Assembly (NCBI GenBank): GCA_947494195.1
Contig: CANLUC010000001.1
Location: 434,001 to 498,000, forward strand
DNA from: an uncultured Nesterenkonia sp.
GTDB lineage: Bacteria; Actinomycetota; Actinomycetes; Actinomycetales; Micrococcaceae
DNA length: 64,000 nt
Reading direction: 5' to 3'
Under the pieces are notes generated by a model, which worked only from the letters and a program-made list of their open reading frames with translations, was not told the DNA's origin and did no database searches. How positions within the stretch are numbered: the first letter of the stretch is position 1; every line of letters starts with the position of its first letter. A program made the position numbers and the translations under genes. This document shows positions 51,701 through 60,534 of the stretch, in pieces.

Positions 51701-52471
51701 TCAGTAGTACACCGCCAGGGGCCCGTGCGGGCCTTCGATGACCGTGACTTCGGTGTTGAAGACCCGGGAGAGCACCGCGTCACGCATGATCTCCTGGGGC
51801 GGGCCGTGTTCTGCGACCACCCCGTCCTTCATGGCAAGGATCTGGTCCGAGTAGTGCGCGGCGAAATTGATGTCATGCAGCACGATCACCACGGTGCGGC
51901 CCAGCTCATCGGCGGCTCGGCGCAGCTGCTGCATCATCTGGACCGCATGCTGCATGTCCAGATTGTTCAGCGGCTCGTCCAGCAGCACATAGTCGGTGTT
52001 CTGCGCCAGGACCATCGCCACATAGGCACGCTGCCGCTGCCCGCCGGAGAGCTGATCGAGGTAACGGTTCTCCAGCTCGGCGAGGTCAAGAAAGTCGATC
52101 GCCTCCGAGATATGACGTTCATCCTCGGCGGTGAGCCGCCCCTTGGAATGCGGAAAGCGGCCGAAGCCGACCAGCTGGCGCACCGTCAGCCGGGTGACGA
52201 AGTGGTTCTCCTGACGGAGGATGGAGAGGATCTTCGCGATGGTCTTCGACGGAGAATTCACGACGTCGTGCCCGGCGACCTCGATCCGGCCGGAGTCCAC
52301 ATCGAGCAGCCGTCCGATCATGGTGAGGATCGTGGATTTCCCCGCTCCGTTGGGTCCGACCAGCGCGGTGATGCCTCCTGCGGCGATCTCCACGGTCATC
52401 GGTCCGATCTGCACGGAGTCGGCCGACGCCCTGGAGCCGTAGTTCTTGGTGACCTCGGTCAGGCTGATCAC
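51701..52471 (-). CDS. Iron-siderophore ABC transporter ATP-binding protein
   Basis: A 256-residue ATPase of the FepC/FecE type. Walker A is GPNGAGKST (about 39-47), the signature is QLSGGQRQRAYVAM (140-153), Walker B is YVLLDEPLNNLD and the switch histidine is VLHDINFAAHYSD. It drives import through the two FecCD permeases upstream. It starts at GTG with AAAGGG six bases before, inside the stop of the preceding permease (GTGA overlap). Longer in-frame extensions upstream are not part of the protein. Confidence 0.94.
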   Translation of the reverse strand: MISLTEVTKNYGSRASADSVQIGPMTVEIAAGGITALVGPNGAGKSTILTMIGRLLDVDSGRIEVAGHDVVNSPSKTIAKILSILRQENHFVTRLTVRQLVGFGRFPHSKGRLTAEDERHISEAIDFLDLAELENRYLDQLSGGQRQRAYVAMVLAQNTDYVLLDEPLNNLDMQHAVQMMQQLRRAADELGRTVVIVLHDINFAAHYSDQILAMKDGVVAEHGPPQEIMRDAVLSRVFNTEVTVIEGPHGPLAVYY

Positions 52472-53595
52472 AGGCGACCCTTTCGCATCAGGACTATCAG
52501 GAAGACGATTCCGCCGAGGAGCTCGATGATCAGCGTCACCGCACCCTCGGCATAGAAGACATTGCGCATGATGAAATACGCGCCGGCCAGCACGGTGTAG
52601 CCGATGAGCATCGCCATCGGGAAGAGCATCCGGTGGGAGTAGGTGTCTGCGAACTGGTAGGCCAGCGTGGCCACGAGGAAGCCCAGAAAGGTCATCGGTC
52701 CAACCAACGAGGTGCTCATCGCCATCAGCACCGAGACCAGCAGCAGGATGACCATCACCTCGCGCTTGTGGTTCACTCCCAGGTTGTCCGCAGTGTTGCG
52801 TCCCAGCGCGACCACGTTGAGCCTGCGCGCCCGCCACCACAGCACTCCCCCGGCGACCAGTGCGATCGGGATCGCATAGGGAAGGTACTCGGCGCGACCA
52901 TTGCCGATGTTGCCGAAGAGCCGCGCGGTGAGCACGTCGAACTCGCTCGGGGTCAGGACTCGCTGCATGAAGGTGGACAGCGAACCGAGCCCTCCGCCGA
53001 TCACCACGCCGACGAGCAGCATGATGTGGATGTTGGAGAATCTTCCGCTGAGCAGCCAGGAGTAGAGGATGGTCGCGAAGAGGACCATCGCGGCGGCCTG
53101 CATCAGGAACTGCGGCAGGCCGGTGAGCATGGTGACCCCGGCGATGCCGAAGAAGAACACGGCTCCGGTCTGGATCGCGATGTAAAGCGATTCGAAGCCC
53201 ATGATCGAGGGGGTGATGATCCGGTTGTTCGTGGCGGTCTGGAAGGCCACTGTGGCCATCGCCTGGCAGAAGGCGACGACCCCGATGATCAGCAGGGTCT
53301 CGAGGCGCATCTGCGCGATGAGCCGGTAGCCGGAGGAGCCGAAAGGCATCGGGTTGCCGTAGCCGAGGATCCCGAGTGTGAAGAACAGCGAGAGGGCCCC
53401 CAGCAGGGCCATCACGGCGACGTAGCGCAGACCATGCCGGCGGCTGGTGATCGCTCCGGAGCGGCGGGCGCGGCCTCCTGGCGCTCGAGCTGCGTGCTCG
53501 GCGGGCGCCCATCCGCGTGCGCCCCCGCTGGTCTCGCCGCGGGGTGTGGGCCTGCGGGGGTCCTGTCCGCGTTTGCGGTCCAGCTGGGTCGTCAT
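52468..53595 (-). CDS. Iron-siderophore ABC transporter permease (FecCD), second subunit
   Basis: The 375-residue membrane protein has a basic cytoplasmic N-terminus of about 55 residues and about nine helices of the BtuC/FecCD family, with QTATNNRIITPSIMGFESLY, LLVGVVIGGGLGSLSTFMQR and GPMTFLGFLVATLAYQ. It pairs with the permease that precedes it and with the ATPase that overlaps its stop. The ATG overlaps the upstream permease end by four bases. The long basic N-terminus (RKRGQDPRRPTPRGE) is unusual for the family. Confidence 0.93.
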   Translation of the reverse strand: MTTQLDRKRGQDPRRPTPRGETSGGARGWAPAEHAARAPGGRARRSGAITSRRHGLRYVAVMALLGALSLFFTLGILGYGNPMPFGSSGYRLIAQMRLETLLIIGVVAFCQAMATVAFQTATNNRIITPSIMGFESLYIAIQTGAVFFFGIAGVTMLTGLPQFLMQAAAMVLFATILYSWLLSGRFSNIHIMLLVGVVIGGGLGSLSTFMQRVLTPSEFDVLTARLFGNIGNGRAEYLPYAIPIALVAGGVLWWRARRLNVVALGRNTADNLGVNHKREVMVILLLVSVLMAMSTSLVGPMTFLGFLVATLAYQFADTYSHRMLFPMAMLIGYTVLAGAYFIMRNVFYAEGAVTLIIELLGGIVFLIVLMRKGRL

Positions 53596-54635
53596 GTGAC
53601 CAACGCTCCTGACTTGCGCTGGCGGAGCAGCAGTCCGACGAAGACCACGGCTCCGACCACGCCGAGGACCAATCCCACGGGGATCTCGAAGGGAGCGCGG
53701 ATGGTGCGGCCGATCAGGTCACAGACCGTGACGGTGGCGATGCCGGCCAGACAGACCCAGGGCAGGTTGCTGCGCAGGTCGTCCCCGCGGAAGAGGGAGA
53801 CCACGTTGGGAACGATCAGCCCGAGGAAGGGGAGCACTCCCACGACGGTGGCGGTGACTCCGGTGGCCACGGCGACCATCGCGGTGCCCATGAAGAGCAC
53901 CGCCGTGTAGTTCAGCCCCACGTTGGTGGCCATGTCCCGGCCCAGGCCGGCCACGGTGAACTGGTCCGCGGTGACGAACACCAGGATGGTGACGCCGAGG
54001 ACCAGCCACATCAGCTCGTAGCGGCCTTCGACCACCCGGGTGAAGGACCCCGCGAACCAGATTCCCAGCGTCTGCAGGTGATCGGTCATCAGCGCGATGT
54101 AGGTGGTGAATGAGCTGACCACGGCCCCGAGCATGATGCCGATGATGGGGACGATGAGCGAGGACTTCAGCGTCACGCGTTGGAGAAACAGGAAGAAGAT
54201 CACCGTGCCGATGAAAGCCATGGTCACTGCACCGGACATCCGGGCCAGCATCGAGGCGCCGGGGAAGAGCCACAGCACCAGGATCAGCCCGAGGCCGGCC
54301 CACTCCGTGGTGCCGGTGGTGGTGGGCTCCACGAAGCGGTTCTGCGTGAGCAGCTGCATGATGAGTCCACACATCGCCATGGAGGCGCCGGCCAGGACCA
54401 GCGCAATCGTCCGCGGGACGCGGGTGATTCCGAACATCCAGAAGCCGTCCTGGCTGAAGACCTCGTATTGGCCTGTGGCGAGGGAGAGCAGCAGGAGCCC
54501 GCAGGTGATGAGGAGACCGACCAGAAGTGCGGGAGTGAAGAGTCGCTGACTTCGCTGGCTGCGCCGGGCCCCGGCGAGGCCCTCGACGGCGTCGTCCGGG
54601 GGGCTGCCCAGGGTGGTGGAGGTGTGATCTGACAT
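53592..54635 (-). CDS. Iron-siderophore ABC transporter permease (FecCD), first subunit
   Basis: The 347-residue permease begins after a soluble N-terminus with LFTPALLVGLLITCGLLLLSLATG and shows ITRVPRTIALVLAGASMAMCGLIMQLLTQNRFVEPTTTG, the family hallmark, then TVVGVLPFLGLIVPNVVSLFRGDD. It forms a heterodimer with the next gene product. The ATG MSDHTS has GGA seven bases upstream. The promoter should lie around 54660-54760, where a DtxR-like half-site is seen. Confidence 0.93.
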   Translation of the reverse strand: MSDHTSTTLGSPPDDAVEGLAGARRSQRSQRLFTPALLVGLLITCGLLLLSLATGQYEVFSQDGFWMFGITRVPRTIALVLAGASMAMCGLIMQLLTQNRFVEPTTTGTTEWAGLGLILVLWLFPGASMLARMSGAVTMAFIGTVIFFLFLQRVTLKSSLIVPIIGIMLGAVVSSFTTYIALMTDHLQTLGIWFAGSFTRVVEGRYELMWLVLGVTILVFVTADQFTVAGLGRDMATNVGLNYTAVLFMGTAMVAVATGVTATVVGVLPFLGLIVPNVVSLFRGDDLRSNLPWVCLAGIATVTVCDLIGRTIRAPFEIPVGLVLGVVGAVVFVGLLLRQRKSGALVT

Positions 54636-54735
54636 CTGAGCTTCCGGTGACGTGTGCACGGTCTGGCGAGTGAGCCTTCCCTCAGCGCCTATGGAGAGCT
54701 GGCGAATCAGTTGAAGGTATTAGCGAAGACTCATG

Positions 54736-54743
54736 TTACCTAA
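54736..54743. promoter_or_regulatory. DtxR/IdeR-like half-site before permease operon
   Basis: TTACCTAA (minus-strand TTAGGTAA) matches one arm of the IdeR/DtxR iron-box consensus TTAGGTTAGGCTAACCTAA. The other arm is degenerate. It is placed for iron-dependent repression of the permease-ATPase genes. Confidence 0.45.
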
Positions 54744-54762
54744 TAAGTTGCCTTGTCAGGTA

Positions 54763-54803
54763 CGTCAGCCTCACCCGAAGTCCACCCCCGGGAGAGGCTG
54801 ACG
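54763..54803 (-). terminator. Stem-loop downstream of siderophore-binding lipoprotein gene
   Basis: CGTCAGCCTC (54763-54772) pairs with GAGGCTGACG (54794-54803), 40 bases after the lipoprotein gene stop. It probably ends or attenuates that transcript before the permease genes. Confidence 0.65.
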
Positions 54804-54842
54804 CTGACCCTTATTCACTGACTGGCAAGACAGTGATCTCTC

Positions 54843-55931
54843 TCATTCCGCGGCTTCAAGAGCATCTGCGAAGTCACGGAAGAATTCTGTATAGGCCTGG
54901 ATGTCCTCGGTGAGGTAGAAGTTCTCGGGCAGGTAGACGATGTTGCCTTCTTCCACGGCGGTGACGTTCTGCAGCGCCTCTGAGTCCTCGACGATCTCTG
55001 CCGCGGGGCTGTAGCCCTCTTCCTCCTGACTGATGCGGGCGTCGCGGTCCATCACCAGCAGCCAGTCCGGGTTCGCTGTCGCGATGGCCTCCACCGAGAT
55101 GTCGTCGCCGTGGGACTCATTTTCACCCTCCTGCTCCAGCGCGGGCACGAGGTCGAAGGTGTCGAACACCGGCCCGATGGCGCGGCCATTCGGCCCGGGC
55201 GCCACATAGCTCATATCTCCGCCGGAGGTCAGCAGGCCCATCACCGTAGATTCACCGTCATAGGCCTCCTGGACGCGAGCCACCTCGGCCTCCAGCTCCT
55301 CGACCAGTTCGGCGGCGGCCTCCTCTTCAGCGAACACGCTGCCGAGCGACTCGGTCTTGCGAATCAGCTCTTCTACCAGGTCAGCGTCTTCCTGAGGCTC
55401 GAATTCAAGGATGGTGGCCTCGGGGGCGAGCTCGGTGAGGTCCTGGTAGTACTGCTGGAAGCGCTGGCCGTTGATGATCAGGTCGGGCTCGGCGGCGACG
55501 ACGTTCTCGAGATTCGGCTCGCGGTGCATGCCCAGGTCGAGGATGGACTCATCTTCGGCATAGCTGTGGGTCTGGGCATCCATCAACCCCAGGGGGGCGG
55601 CGCTTGGCTGCACCCCGAAGGCCTCAAGGGTGCGGAAGGAGCGATTGTCGGTGACGATCACGCTCTGCGGATCGGTGGAGACCTCATGGGTGCCGTGATC
55701 ATCCTCGATCGTCACCGTCCCGGACTCCGCCCCCTCATCGGCCGACTCCTCGGTCGACCCTTCGGCAGTCTCTTCGGCCTGGGTCTCGCTGCTGGCCTGC
55801 TCGGCGTCGGCGGCGTCCTCACCGGCACAGGCGGTCAGTGCGAACGCGGCGATGGCGCCTACGGAGAGCGCGCTGAGACCTCTGGCGCGCACGGTCGAGC
55901 TGAGCTGGGCGGTGGATGCAGAGATGGGCAT
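54843..55931 (-). CDS. Iron-siderophore ABC transporter substrate-binding lipoprotein
   Basis: A 362-residue lipoprotein. The signal peptide ends in the lipobox ALTACAG (Cys about 35). A very acidic linker (about 38-75, rich in Glu, Ser and Thr) follows, then a FepB/FhuD-type helical-backbone domain: SVIVTDNRSFRTLEAFGVQPSAAPLG, AAEPDLIINGQRF, VEAIATANPDWLLVMDRD and NIVYLPENFYLTEDIQAYTEFF. It binds ferric siderophore on the outer face and delivers it to the permeases downstream. The ATG MPISAS has AAAGG seven bases upstream. Two DtxR-like sites lie in its promoter region. Confidence 0.93.
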   Translation of the reverse strand: MPISASTAQLSSTVRARGLSALSVGAIAAFALTACAGEDAADAEQASSETQAEETAEGSTEESADEGAESGTVTIEDDHGTHEVSTDPQSVIVTDNRSFRTLEAFGVQPSAAPLGLMDAQTHSYAEDESILDLGMHREPNLENVVAAEPDLIINGQRFQQYYQDLTELAPEATILEFEPQEDADLVEELIRKTESLGSVFAEEEAAAELVEELEAEVARVQEAYDGESTVMGLLTSGGDMSYVAPGPNGRAIGPVFDTFDLVPALEQEGENESHGDDISVEAIATANPDWLLVMDRDARISQEEEGYSPAAEIVEDSEALQNVTAVEEGNIVYLPENFYLTEDIQAYTEFFRDFADALEAAE

Positions 55932-55993
55932 AGGTGTGCCTTTCACGATGCGGGTGATCGGACCCTGGGTCCGATGGTGATGGGAATGTCTAC

Positions 55994-56012
55994 TTAGCGT
56001 CCCCTAAGCTAA
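55994..56012. promoter_or_regulatory. DtxR/IdeR-like iron box
   Basis: TTAGCGTCCCCTAAGCTAA is 19 bases long like the IdeR/DtxR consensus, matches it at 13 positions and has palindromic ends TTAGC/GCTAA. It lies 63 bases before the lipoprotein start. Confidence 0.55.
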
Positions 56013-56017
56013 ATAGA

Positions 56018-56036
56018 ACCTACATAGTTAACCTAT
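56018..56036. promoter_or_regulatory. Second DtxR-like site (right arm only)
   Basis: ACCTACATAGTTAACCTAT keeps the right arm TTAACCTA of the iron-box consensus while its left half is poor. Together with 55994-56012 it may form a tandem operator. Confidence 0.4.
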
Positions 56037-56102
56037 TCGGCGCAACTGACGAGTGGGGTGTGACGGCGATGTGACGAGCGCGGGACGGTACCGTAGAAGA
56101 CG

Positions 56103-57407
56103 ATGTCCTCCTCTCCCGACTCGTTGACGCCGGTGCTCACCCCCGAAGGGTGGGAGCTGGTCAATTCGCTGCCGCCCTATGACCCCTCCGCCTCCTTCGG
56201 CCTCAATGAGCAGCTGCGCCGGGAGGGCCACCCTGCCGAACGGGTGGCGGCCGCACTGACCCAGTCCCGGCTGCGCGCCGAGGCGAGAGGGAAGTTCGGA
56301 GACTTTGCAGATCGCATGCTCTTCACCCACGAGGGTCTGCAGCAGTCGACCCGTCTGCCGGTGGCTGCCCGTCATGCGCAGCGCTTCCGTGCGGCGGGGC
56401 TTGACCGAGTGGTGGACCTGGGGTGCGGCCTCGGCGCGGACGCCCTCGCAGCAGCCTCGCTGGGGCTCTCCGTCACGGGCGTGGAGGCGGATGAGATCAC
56501 CGCGGCGGCGGCGACGATCAACCTTCTTCCCTTTCCGGAGGCGAAGGTCCTGCACAGCACGGCGGAGAGCTTCGCCGCAACCTACGAGCTGACCGGGGCC
56601 ACGGCCCCACGGGGCTGGGGGCTCTGGCTGGACCCGGCGCGCCGAGACCCGCAGGCCGCCGAGGGTTCGAGGAGTTCCGGGCCGACGAGGCTGTGGGACC
56701 CGGAGTCCTTCTCCCCACCGCTGAGCTTCGTCCTGAAGCTGGCCCGCACCGGCACACCGATGGGCGTGAAGCTGGGACCGGGACTCCCCCATGACCTCAT
56801 CCCTGTGGACTGTGAAGCGGAGTGGGTCTCCGTGGATGGAGACCTGGTGGAGGTGGTGCTCTGGTTCAACGGCCTCGCCAGACCCGGGATCAGGCGCGCG
56901 GCGACGGCGCTGCAGAGCCAGCCACAGCCGCAGGCACATCGGGTGGCGGAGCTGACCAGCTCCACGGATTTCGGCGCCGGTCTCGAGCTGGAGCCCAGCG
57001 GGAGCGCCGGGCTCACCGGGGTGCTCCACGAACCGGACCCGGCAGTGATCCGCTCGGAGCTGGTCGCAGAACTCGCCGATGAGCTGGGCGGACGCCTGCT
57101 CGATGGTCACATCGCGTACTTCTGCACCGATGCCCCCGATCCAGACACGGAGCGCGGACTGTCCCGCGGCTACCGGATCCAGGACGTCCGGCCCTATAGC
57201 GTCAAGGCGCTGAAGGCCTGGGCGGCCGAGGAGTCGGTCACCAGCCTGGAGATCAAGAAGCGCGGCGTCGACATCCTCCCCGAGCAGCTGCGTCAGCAGG
57301 TCCTGCCCAAGAAACAGACCAGGCGACGATCAGCGCGACACCACGCGACGGTGATCATCACCCGACTGGGTCAGGAACGGGTCTTCGCGGTGGTGGACCC
57401 GCTCTGA
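56103..57407 (+). CDS. Class I SAM-dependent methyltransferase with THUMP-like domain
   Basis: The 434-residue protein has an N-terminal helical region, an SAM-binding core at about 95-185 (RVVDLGCGLGADALAAASLGLSVTGVEAD, then LWLDPARRDPQ), and a C-terminal THUMP-like part (YSVKALKAWAAEESVTSLEIKKRGVDI, HHATVIITRLG). This arrangement is common in actinobacterial proteins annotated as THUMP-domain methyltransferases, so an RNA substrate is likely but unproven. Its start is divergent from the siderophore lipoprotein, and its stop is two bases from the convergent NagZ-like gene. Confidence 0.85.
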   Translation: MSSSPDSLTPVLTPEGWELVNSLPPYDPSASFGLNEQLRREGHPAERVAAALTQSRLRAEARGKFGDFADRMLFTHEGLQQSTRLPVAARHAQRFRAAGLDRVVDLGCGLGADALAAASLGLSVTGVEADEITAAAATINLLPFPEAKVLHSTAESFAATYELTGATAPRGWGLWLDPARRDPQAAEGSRSSGPTRLWDPESFSPPLSFVLKLARTGTPMGVKLGPGLPHDLIPVDCEAEWVSVDGDLVEVVLWFNGLARPGIRRAATALQSQPQPQAHRVAELTSSTDFGAGLELEPSGSAGLTGVLHEPDPAVIRSELVAELADELGGRLLDGHIAYFCTDAPDPDTERGLSRGYRIQDVRPYSVKALKAWAAEESVTSLEIKKRGVDILPEQLRQQVLPKKQTRRRSARHHATVIITRLGQERVFAVVDPL

Positions 57408-57408
57408 A

Positions 57409-59232
57409 TCAGCAGGTGGAGTGGCCCCGCTCTTCCTCGCCGACGGCGACCGGAAGCCTGCCCGGGGCTTCTTCGCCGCTGAGCACCCGGGCGAGCGCCT
57501 CGAAGGACTCCACGGTGCGCCCGTAGAGGGCGATCTGCGTCGGGGCGTCGGCAGCTGTCAGCACCTCTGGACGGTCCAGTGCGACGGCGATGTCTCCCCC
57601 GGCGGCGCTGGACTCGCCGATCAGGTTCACGACGGCGCCGGTGCCCACGGTGATCCCTTCGGCCTGCGCGGCCGAGATGAGTCTGCTGCGGTCCTGCGCA
57701 CTGCCGCCGACGACCTGGATCCCCTCAGCGGCAAGGTCTGCCTCGCACTGTCCTGCCACGAGCGTGATGGCCGAGCGTCCCAGCGTCTGCGCGGTGTCCG
57801 CTGCTGAGTCCAGCCCTTCGGCATCCCCCAGCACCTCACTGTTGCTTTCGGTCTCCCCGGCGAGCTCCTCCGGCAGCTCGACGCCCGGGCCCGCGGCTAG
57901 CTCTCCGGCGGCGAGGTCGGCCTGCCAGAGCTGCAGCGCCGCCACTCGCTGGGAGGCCTCCGTGACGCGCGAACGGTCCAGTTCTCCGGACTCCATCGCG
58001 GCGACGATCGCGGCATGGGCGCCACGGACATCGGCGGGCATCAGCAGCAGGTCGGCTCCGGCCTCCAGCGCGAGCACCGCGGCCCGATCTCCTCCGTAGC
58101 CCTGGACGATGGCCCCCATGTTCAGCGCATCGGTGACCACCACGCCCTCGTGGCCCATGTCTCGCAGCTCCGCATAGGCCGCCGCGGAGAGCGAGGACGG
58201 GGTGCCGTCTTCCAGTGCAGGCACCTCGATATGTCCCATCATGATCATCGGGACGCCGGCCTCCGCGGCCTCGGCGAAGGGCACCCAGTCCCGCGAGCGC
58301 AGCTCTTCCAGCGAGGCATCCTGGACCGGGAGCGTCTGGTGAGAGTCCTCGGTGACGGACCCGTGGCCAGGGAAGTGTTTGACCGCTCCGGCGAGCCCAC
58401 CCTCGGCGAGGCCACGGATCCCGCTCATCGCGAGTTCGGACACCGCCTCGGCGTCACCGCCGAAGGACCGCGACCCGATGGTGGGATCTGCCGCTCCGAC
58501 GGTGACATCACCCTCGGGGGCGAAGCTTGTGGTGAAGCCCAGCTCCTCCAGCTCTACGGCGAGGAAACGGTGCCCGGAGCGGGTGAGTGCGTCGTCGTCC
58601 GCCTCGTCCTCGCCCTCGGTGGGCTGAGCATCGTCCTCGGCCTGGGCGCTGCCCAGCGCTGCCGCGCCGTAGGACATGGGCGTGGGCCACTCGGTCAGTG
58701 GCGCGGCGACCCGGGTGACCAGGCCGCCCTCCTGGTCCACGCTGATCATCGGGGGCACCTCGCGGTCCTGGGCTGCTGAGGTCAGGGTCTCCAGCTCGGC
58801 GGCGAGCGTCTCGAGGTCCACACCCTGGTCCCCGCCCGGAACGTTGCCACCCATGATGATGCTCCCGGCCAGGTGCAGCTGATCGATCAGTGCCGCCATC
58901 GGCGCGGCATTGGTGCTCGCGAACTCTCCTACCAGCACGGAACCGGCGAGCTCCTCGGCGGAATACTCCTCGACGATCTCTTCGGCGCGCTGTCGGTGCT
59001 CCTCCCCCGGTCCGGCGAGCGCGGCCTCGTAGGCCTCCCTCGCTTCGGCCCGAGCTTGGGCCTCGGCCTGAGCCTCGGCGTCGGCCGTCCCCTGTGCGGC
59101 GGCCCCGGCGCTCTGTTCCGCGTCCTCAGGTGACGTCTGAGCCGCGGGCCCGCAGGAGCTGAGCAGCAGCACCCCGAGCAGCGAGGCGGCCGCCAGGCGG
59201 CGGGAACGGCGGGGTGTGCCGGGCGAAGTCAT
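57409..59232 (-). CDS. Glycoside hydrolase family 3 lipoprotein (NagZ-like)
   Basis: A 607-residue exported protein: signal peptide with lipobox LLLSSCGP (Cys about 27), an Ala/Glu/Gln-rich coiled or disordered segment to about 85, then a GH3 barrel. KHFPGHGSVTEDSHQTLP is the NagZ loop with its histidine acid/base partner, and VVTDALNMGAI holds the nucleophile aspartate. An acidic insertion (AEDDAQPTEGEDEADDD) lies near 205. A C-terminal domain of about 180 residues follows. It probably cuts N-acetylglucosamine from peptidoglycan fragments outside the cell. It starts at ATG, divergent from the glutamate-cysteine ligase-like gene. Confidence 0.88.
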   Translation of the reverse strand: MTSPGTPRRSRRLAAASLLGVLLLSSCGPAAQTSPEDAEQSAGAAAQGTADAEAQAEAQARAEAREAYEAALAGPGEEHRQRAEEIVEEYSAEELAGSVLVGEFASTNAAPMAALIDQLHLAGSIIMGGNVPGGDQGVDLETLAAELETLTSAAQDREVPPMISVDQEGGLVTRVAAPLTEWPTPMSYGAAALGSAQAEDDAQPTEGEDEADDDALTRSGHRFLAVELEELGFTTSFAPEGDVTVGAADPTIGSRSFGGDAEAVSELAMSGIRGLAEGGLAGAVKHFPGHGSVTEDSHQTLPVQDASLEELRSRDWVPFAEAAEAGVPMIMMGHIEVPALEDGTPSSLSAAAYAELRDMGHEGVVVTDALNMGAIVQGYGGDRAAVLALEAGADLLLMPADVRGAHAAIVAAMESGELDRSRVTEASQRVAALQLWQADLAAGELAAGPGVELPEELAGETESNSEVLGDAEGLDSAADTAQTLGRSAITLVAGQCEADLAAEGIQVVGGSAQDRSRLISAAQAEGITVGTGAVVNLIGESSAAGGDIAVALDRPEVLTAADAPTQIALYGRTVESFEALARVLSGEEAPGRLPVAVGEEERGHSTC

Positions 59233-59358
59233 GCCTGTCAGGATATCTGCGCAGGCTGAACAGCGCGTCCACTCGGCGAGTGCTCGGGAACCATCCAGCC
59301 TGGGCAGTATTCTGAACGTGATGCGGCCGACGGCCCTGACCGACTAAGGAGCCCCCGA

Positions 59359-60522
59359 GTGGAACTACCCTTCGCGACATCTGAACGTTCCACACTGGGT
59401 CTGGAGTGGGAGCTGGCCCTGGTGGATCGCCAGTCCGGGGACCTCCGGTCCGTGGCGGACCGCATCCTCAGCGCCTGTCACCAGGACCTCGCTGAGCTGG
59501 GTCCCGAGGATGAACACCCCTATGTCAAGCAGGAGCTGCTCACCAATACGGTGGAGCTGATCACCGATGTCTGCCCTGACGTGAACACCGGCGTGGAGCA
59601 GCTGCGTGAGACCGCGCGCAATGTGATGCGTCACTGTGAGCCGCTCGACGTCGAGCTCTACTGCCAGGGCTCCCATCCCTTCGCCGCGCCCACCGAGCAG
59701 GAGGTGACGGATAAGGAGCGCTACGCCGAGCTGATTCGCCGGACGCAGTGGTGGGGCCGGCAGATGGTGATCTATGGGGTCCACGTCCATGTGGGGCTCG
59801 ATGACGTCTCCCAGGCGATGCCCGCGGTCAACGCGCTGTGCAACTACAACGCCCACTTCCAGGCGCTCACCGCGTCCTCGCCCTACTGGGCCGGGGAGGA
59901 CACCGGGTACGCCTCCCAGCGCGCGCTGGTCTTCCAGCAGCTGCCCACCGCCGGGGCCTCCTTCCAGTTCGAGGAGTGGTCCGGCTATGAGAAGGCGGTC
60001 AGCGACCTCGCCCACACCGGGGTGATCCATGATGTCACCGAGGTCCGGTGGGACGTGCGGGCGGTGCCGCGACTGGGCACTGTGGAGCTCCGGGTCTGCG
60101 ACGGCCTCGCCACGCTGGAGGAGATCGCCGGAGTGGCCGCGCTGACCCAGTGCATCGTGCATTCCACCGTGCGCAGCATCGAGAACGGTGGCCGCGTCAC
60201 CTCCATGCCTCCGTGGTTCGTCCAGGAGAACAAATGGCGCGCGGCGCGCTACGGGCTCGACGCCGAGATCATCCTCAACGCCGAGGGGGACGAGATGCTG
60301 GTCACCGAGCACCTCGAGCAGGAGCTGAACCGGCTGGAACCGGTGGCGGCCGAGCTGGGCTGCGCCGATGAGCTGGCGCTGGTGGAGCAGATGATGCGCG
60401 ACGGCGCGGGGTATCAGCGCCAGCGTCAGGTGGCCGAGACCCATGAGGGGGATCTGCGCCAGGTGGTGCTGGACGCCGCGGCGCGCACCCGGATGTCCAT
60501 CAACGGCCCGCGCAGGATCTGA
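59359..60522 (+). CDS. GshA/YbdK-type carboxylate-amine ligase
   Basis: The 387-residue enzyme belongs to the glutamate-cysteine ligase type 2 (YbdK) family: TLGLEWELALVDRQSGDL, ELLTNTVELITDVC, YGVHVHVGLDD, VRWDVRAVPRLGTVELRVCD. It joins an amino acid to glutamate with ATP. In actinobacteria members act in ergothioneine (EgtA) or other gamma-glutamyl peptide formation; glutathione itself is unusual in this phylum. The GTG start has AAGGAG about seven bases upstream. No egtB-egtD genes are close, so the product is uncertain. Confidence 0.88.
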   Translation: MELPFATSERSTLGLEWELALVDRQSGDLRSVADRILSACHQDLAELGPEDEHPYVKQELLTNTVELITDVCPDVNTGVEQLRETARNVMRHCEPLDVELYCQGSHPFAAPTEQEVTDKERYAELIRRTQWWGRQMVIYGVHVHVGLDDVSQAMPAVNALCNYNAHFQALTASSPYWAGEDTGYASQRALVFQQLPTAGASFQFEEWSGYEKAVSDLAHTGVIHDVTEVRWDVRAVPRLGTVELRVCDGLATLEEIAGVAALTQCIVHSTVRSIENGGRVTSMPPWFVQENKWRAARYGLDAEIILNAEGDEMLVTEHLEQELNRLEPVAAELGCADELALVEQMMRDGAGYQRQRQVAETHEGDLRQVVLDAAARTRMSINGPRRI

Positions 60523-60534
60523 GCGCGCGGACTG

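Noticed and set aside
52484-53512. N-terminal extension of the ABC ATPase as one 603-residue protein
   Set aside because: The extension is an Arg/Pro/His-rich out-of-frame reading of the overlapping permease gene; the ATPase starts at GTG 52471 with a proper ribosome binding site.
59126-59395. Small minus-strand open frame before the NagZ-like gene
   Set aside because: It overlaps the lipoprotein signal-peptide codons in another frame and shows no conserved pattern.
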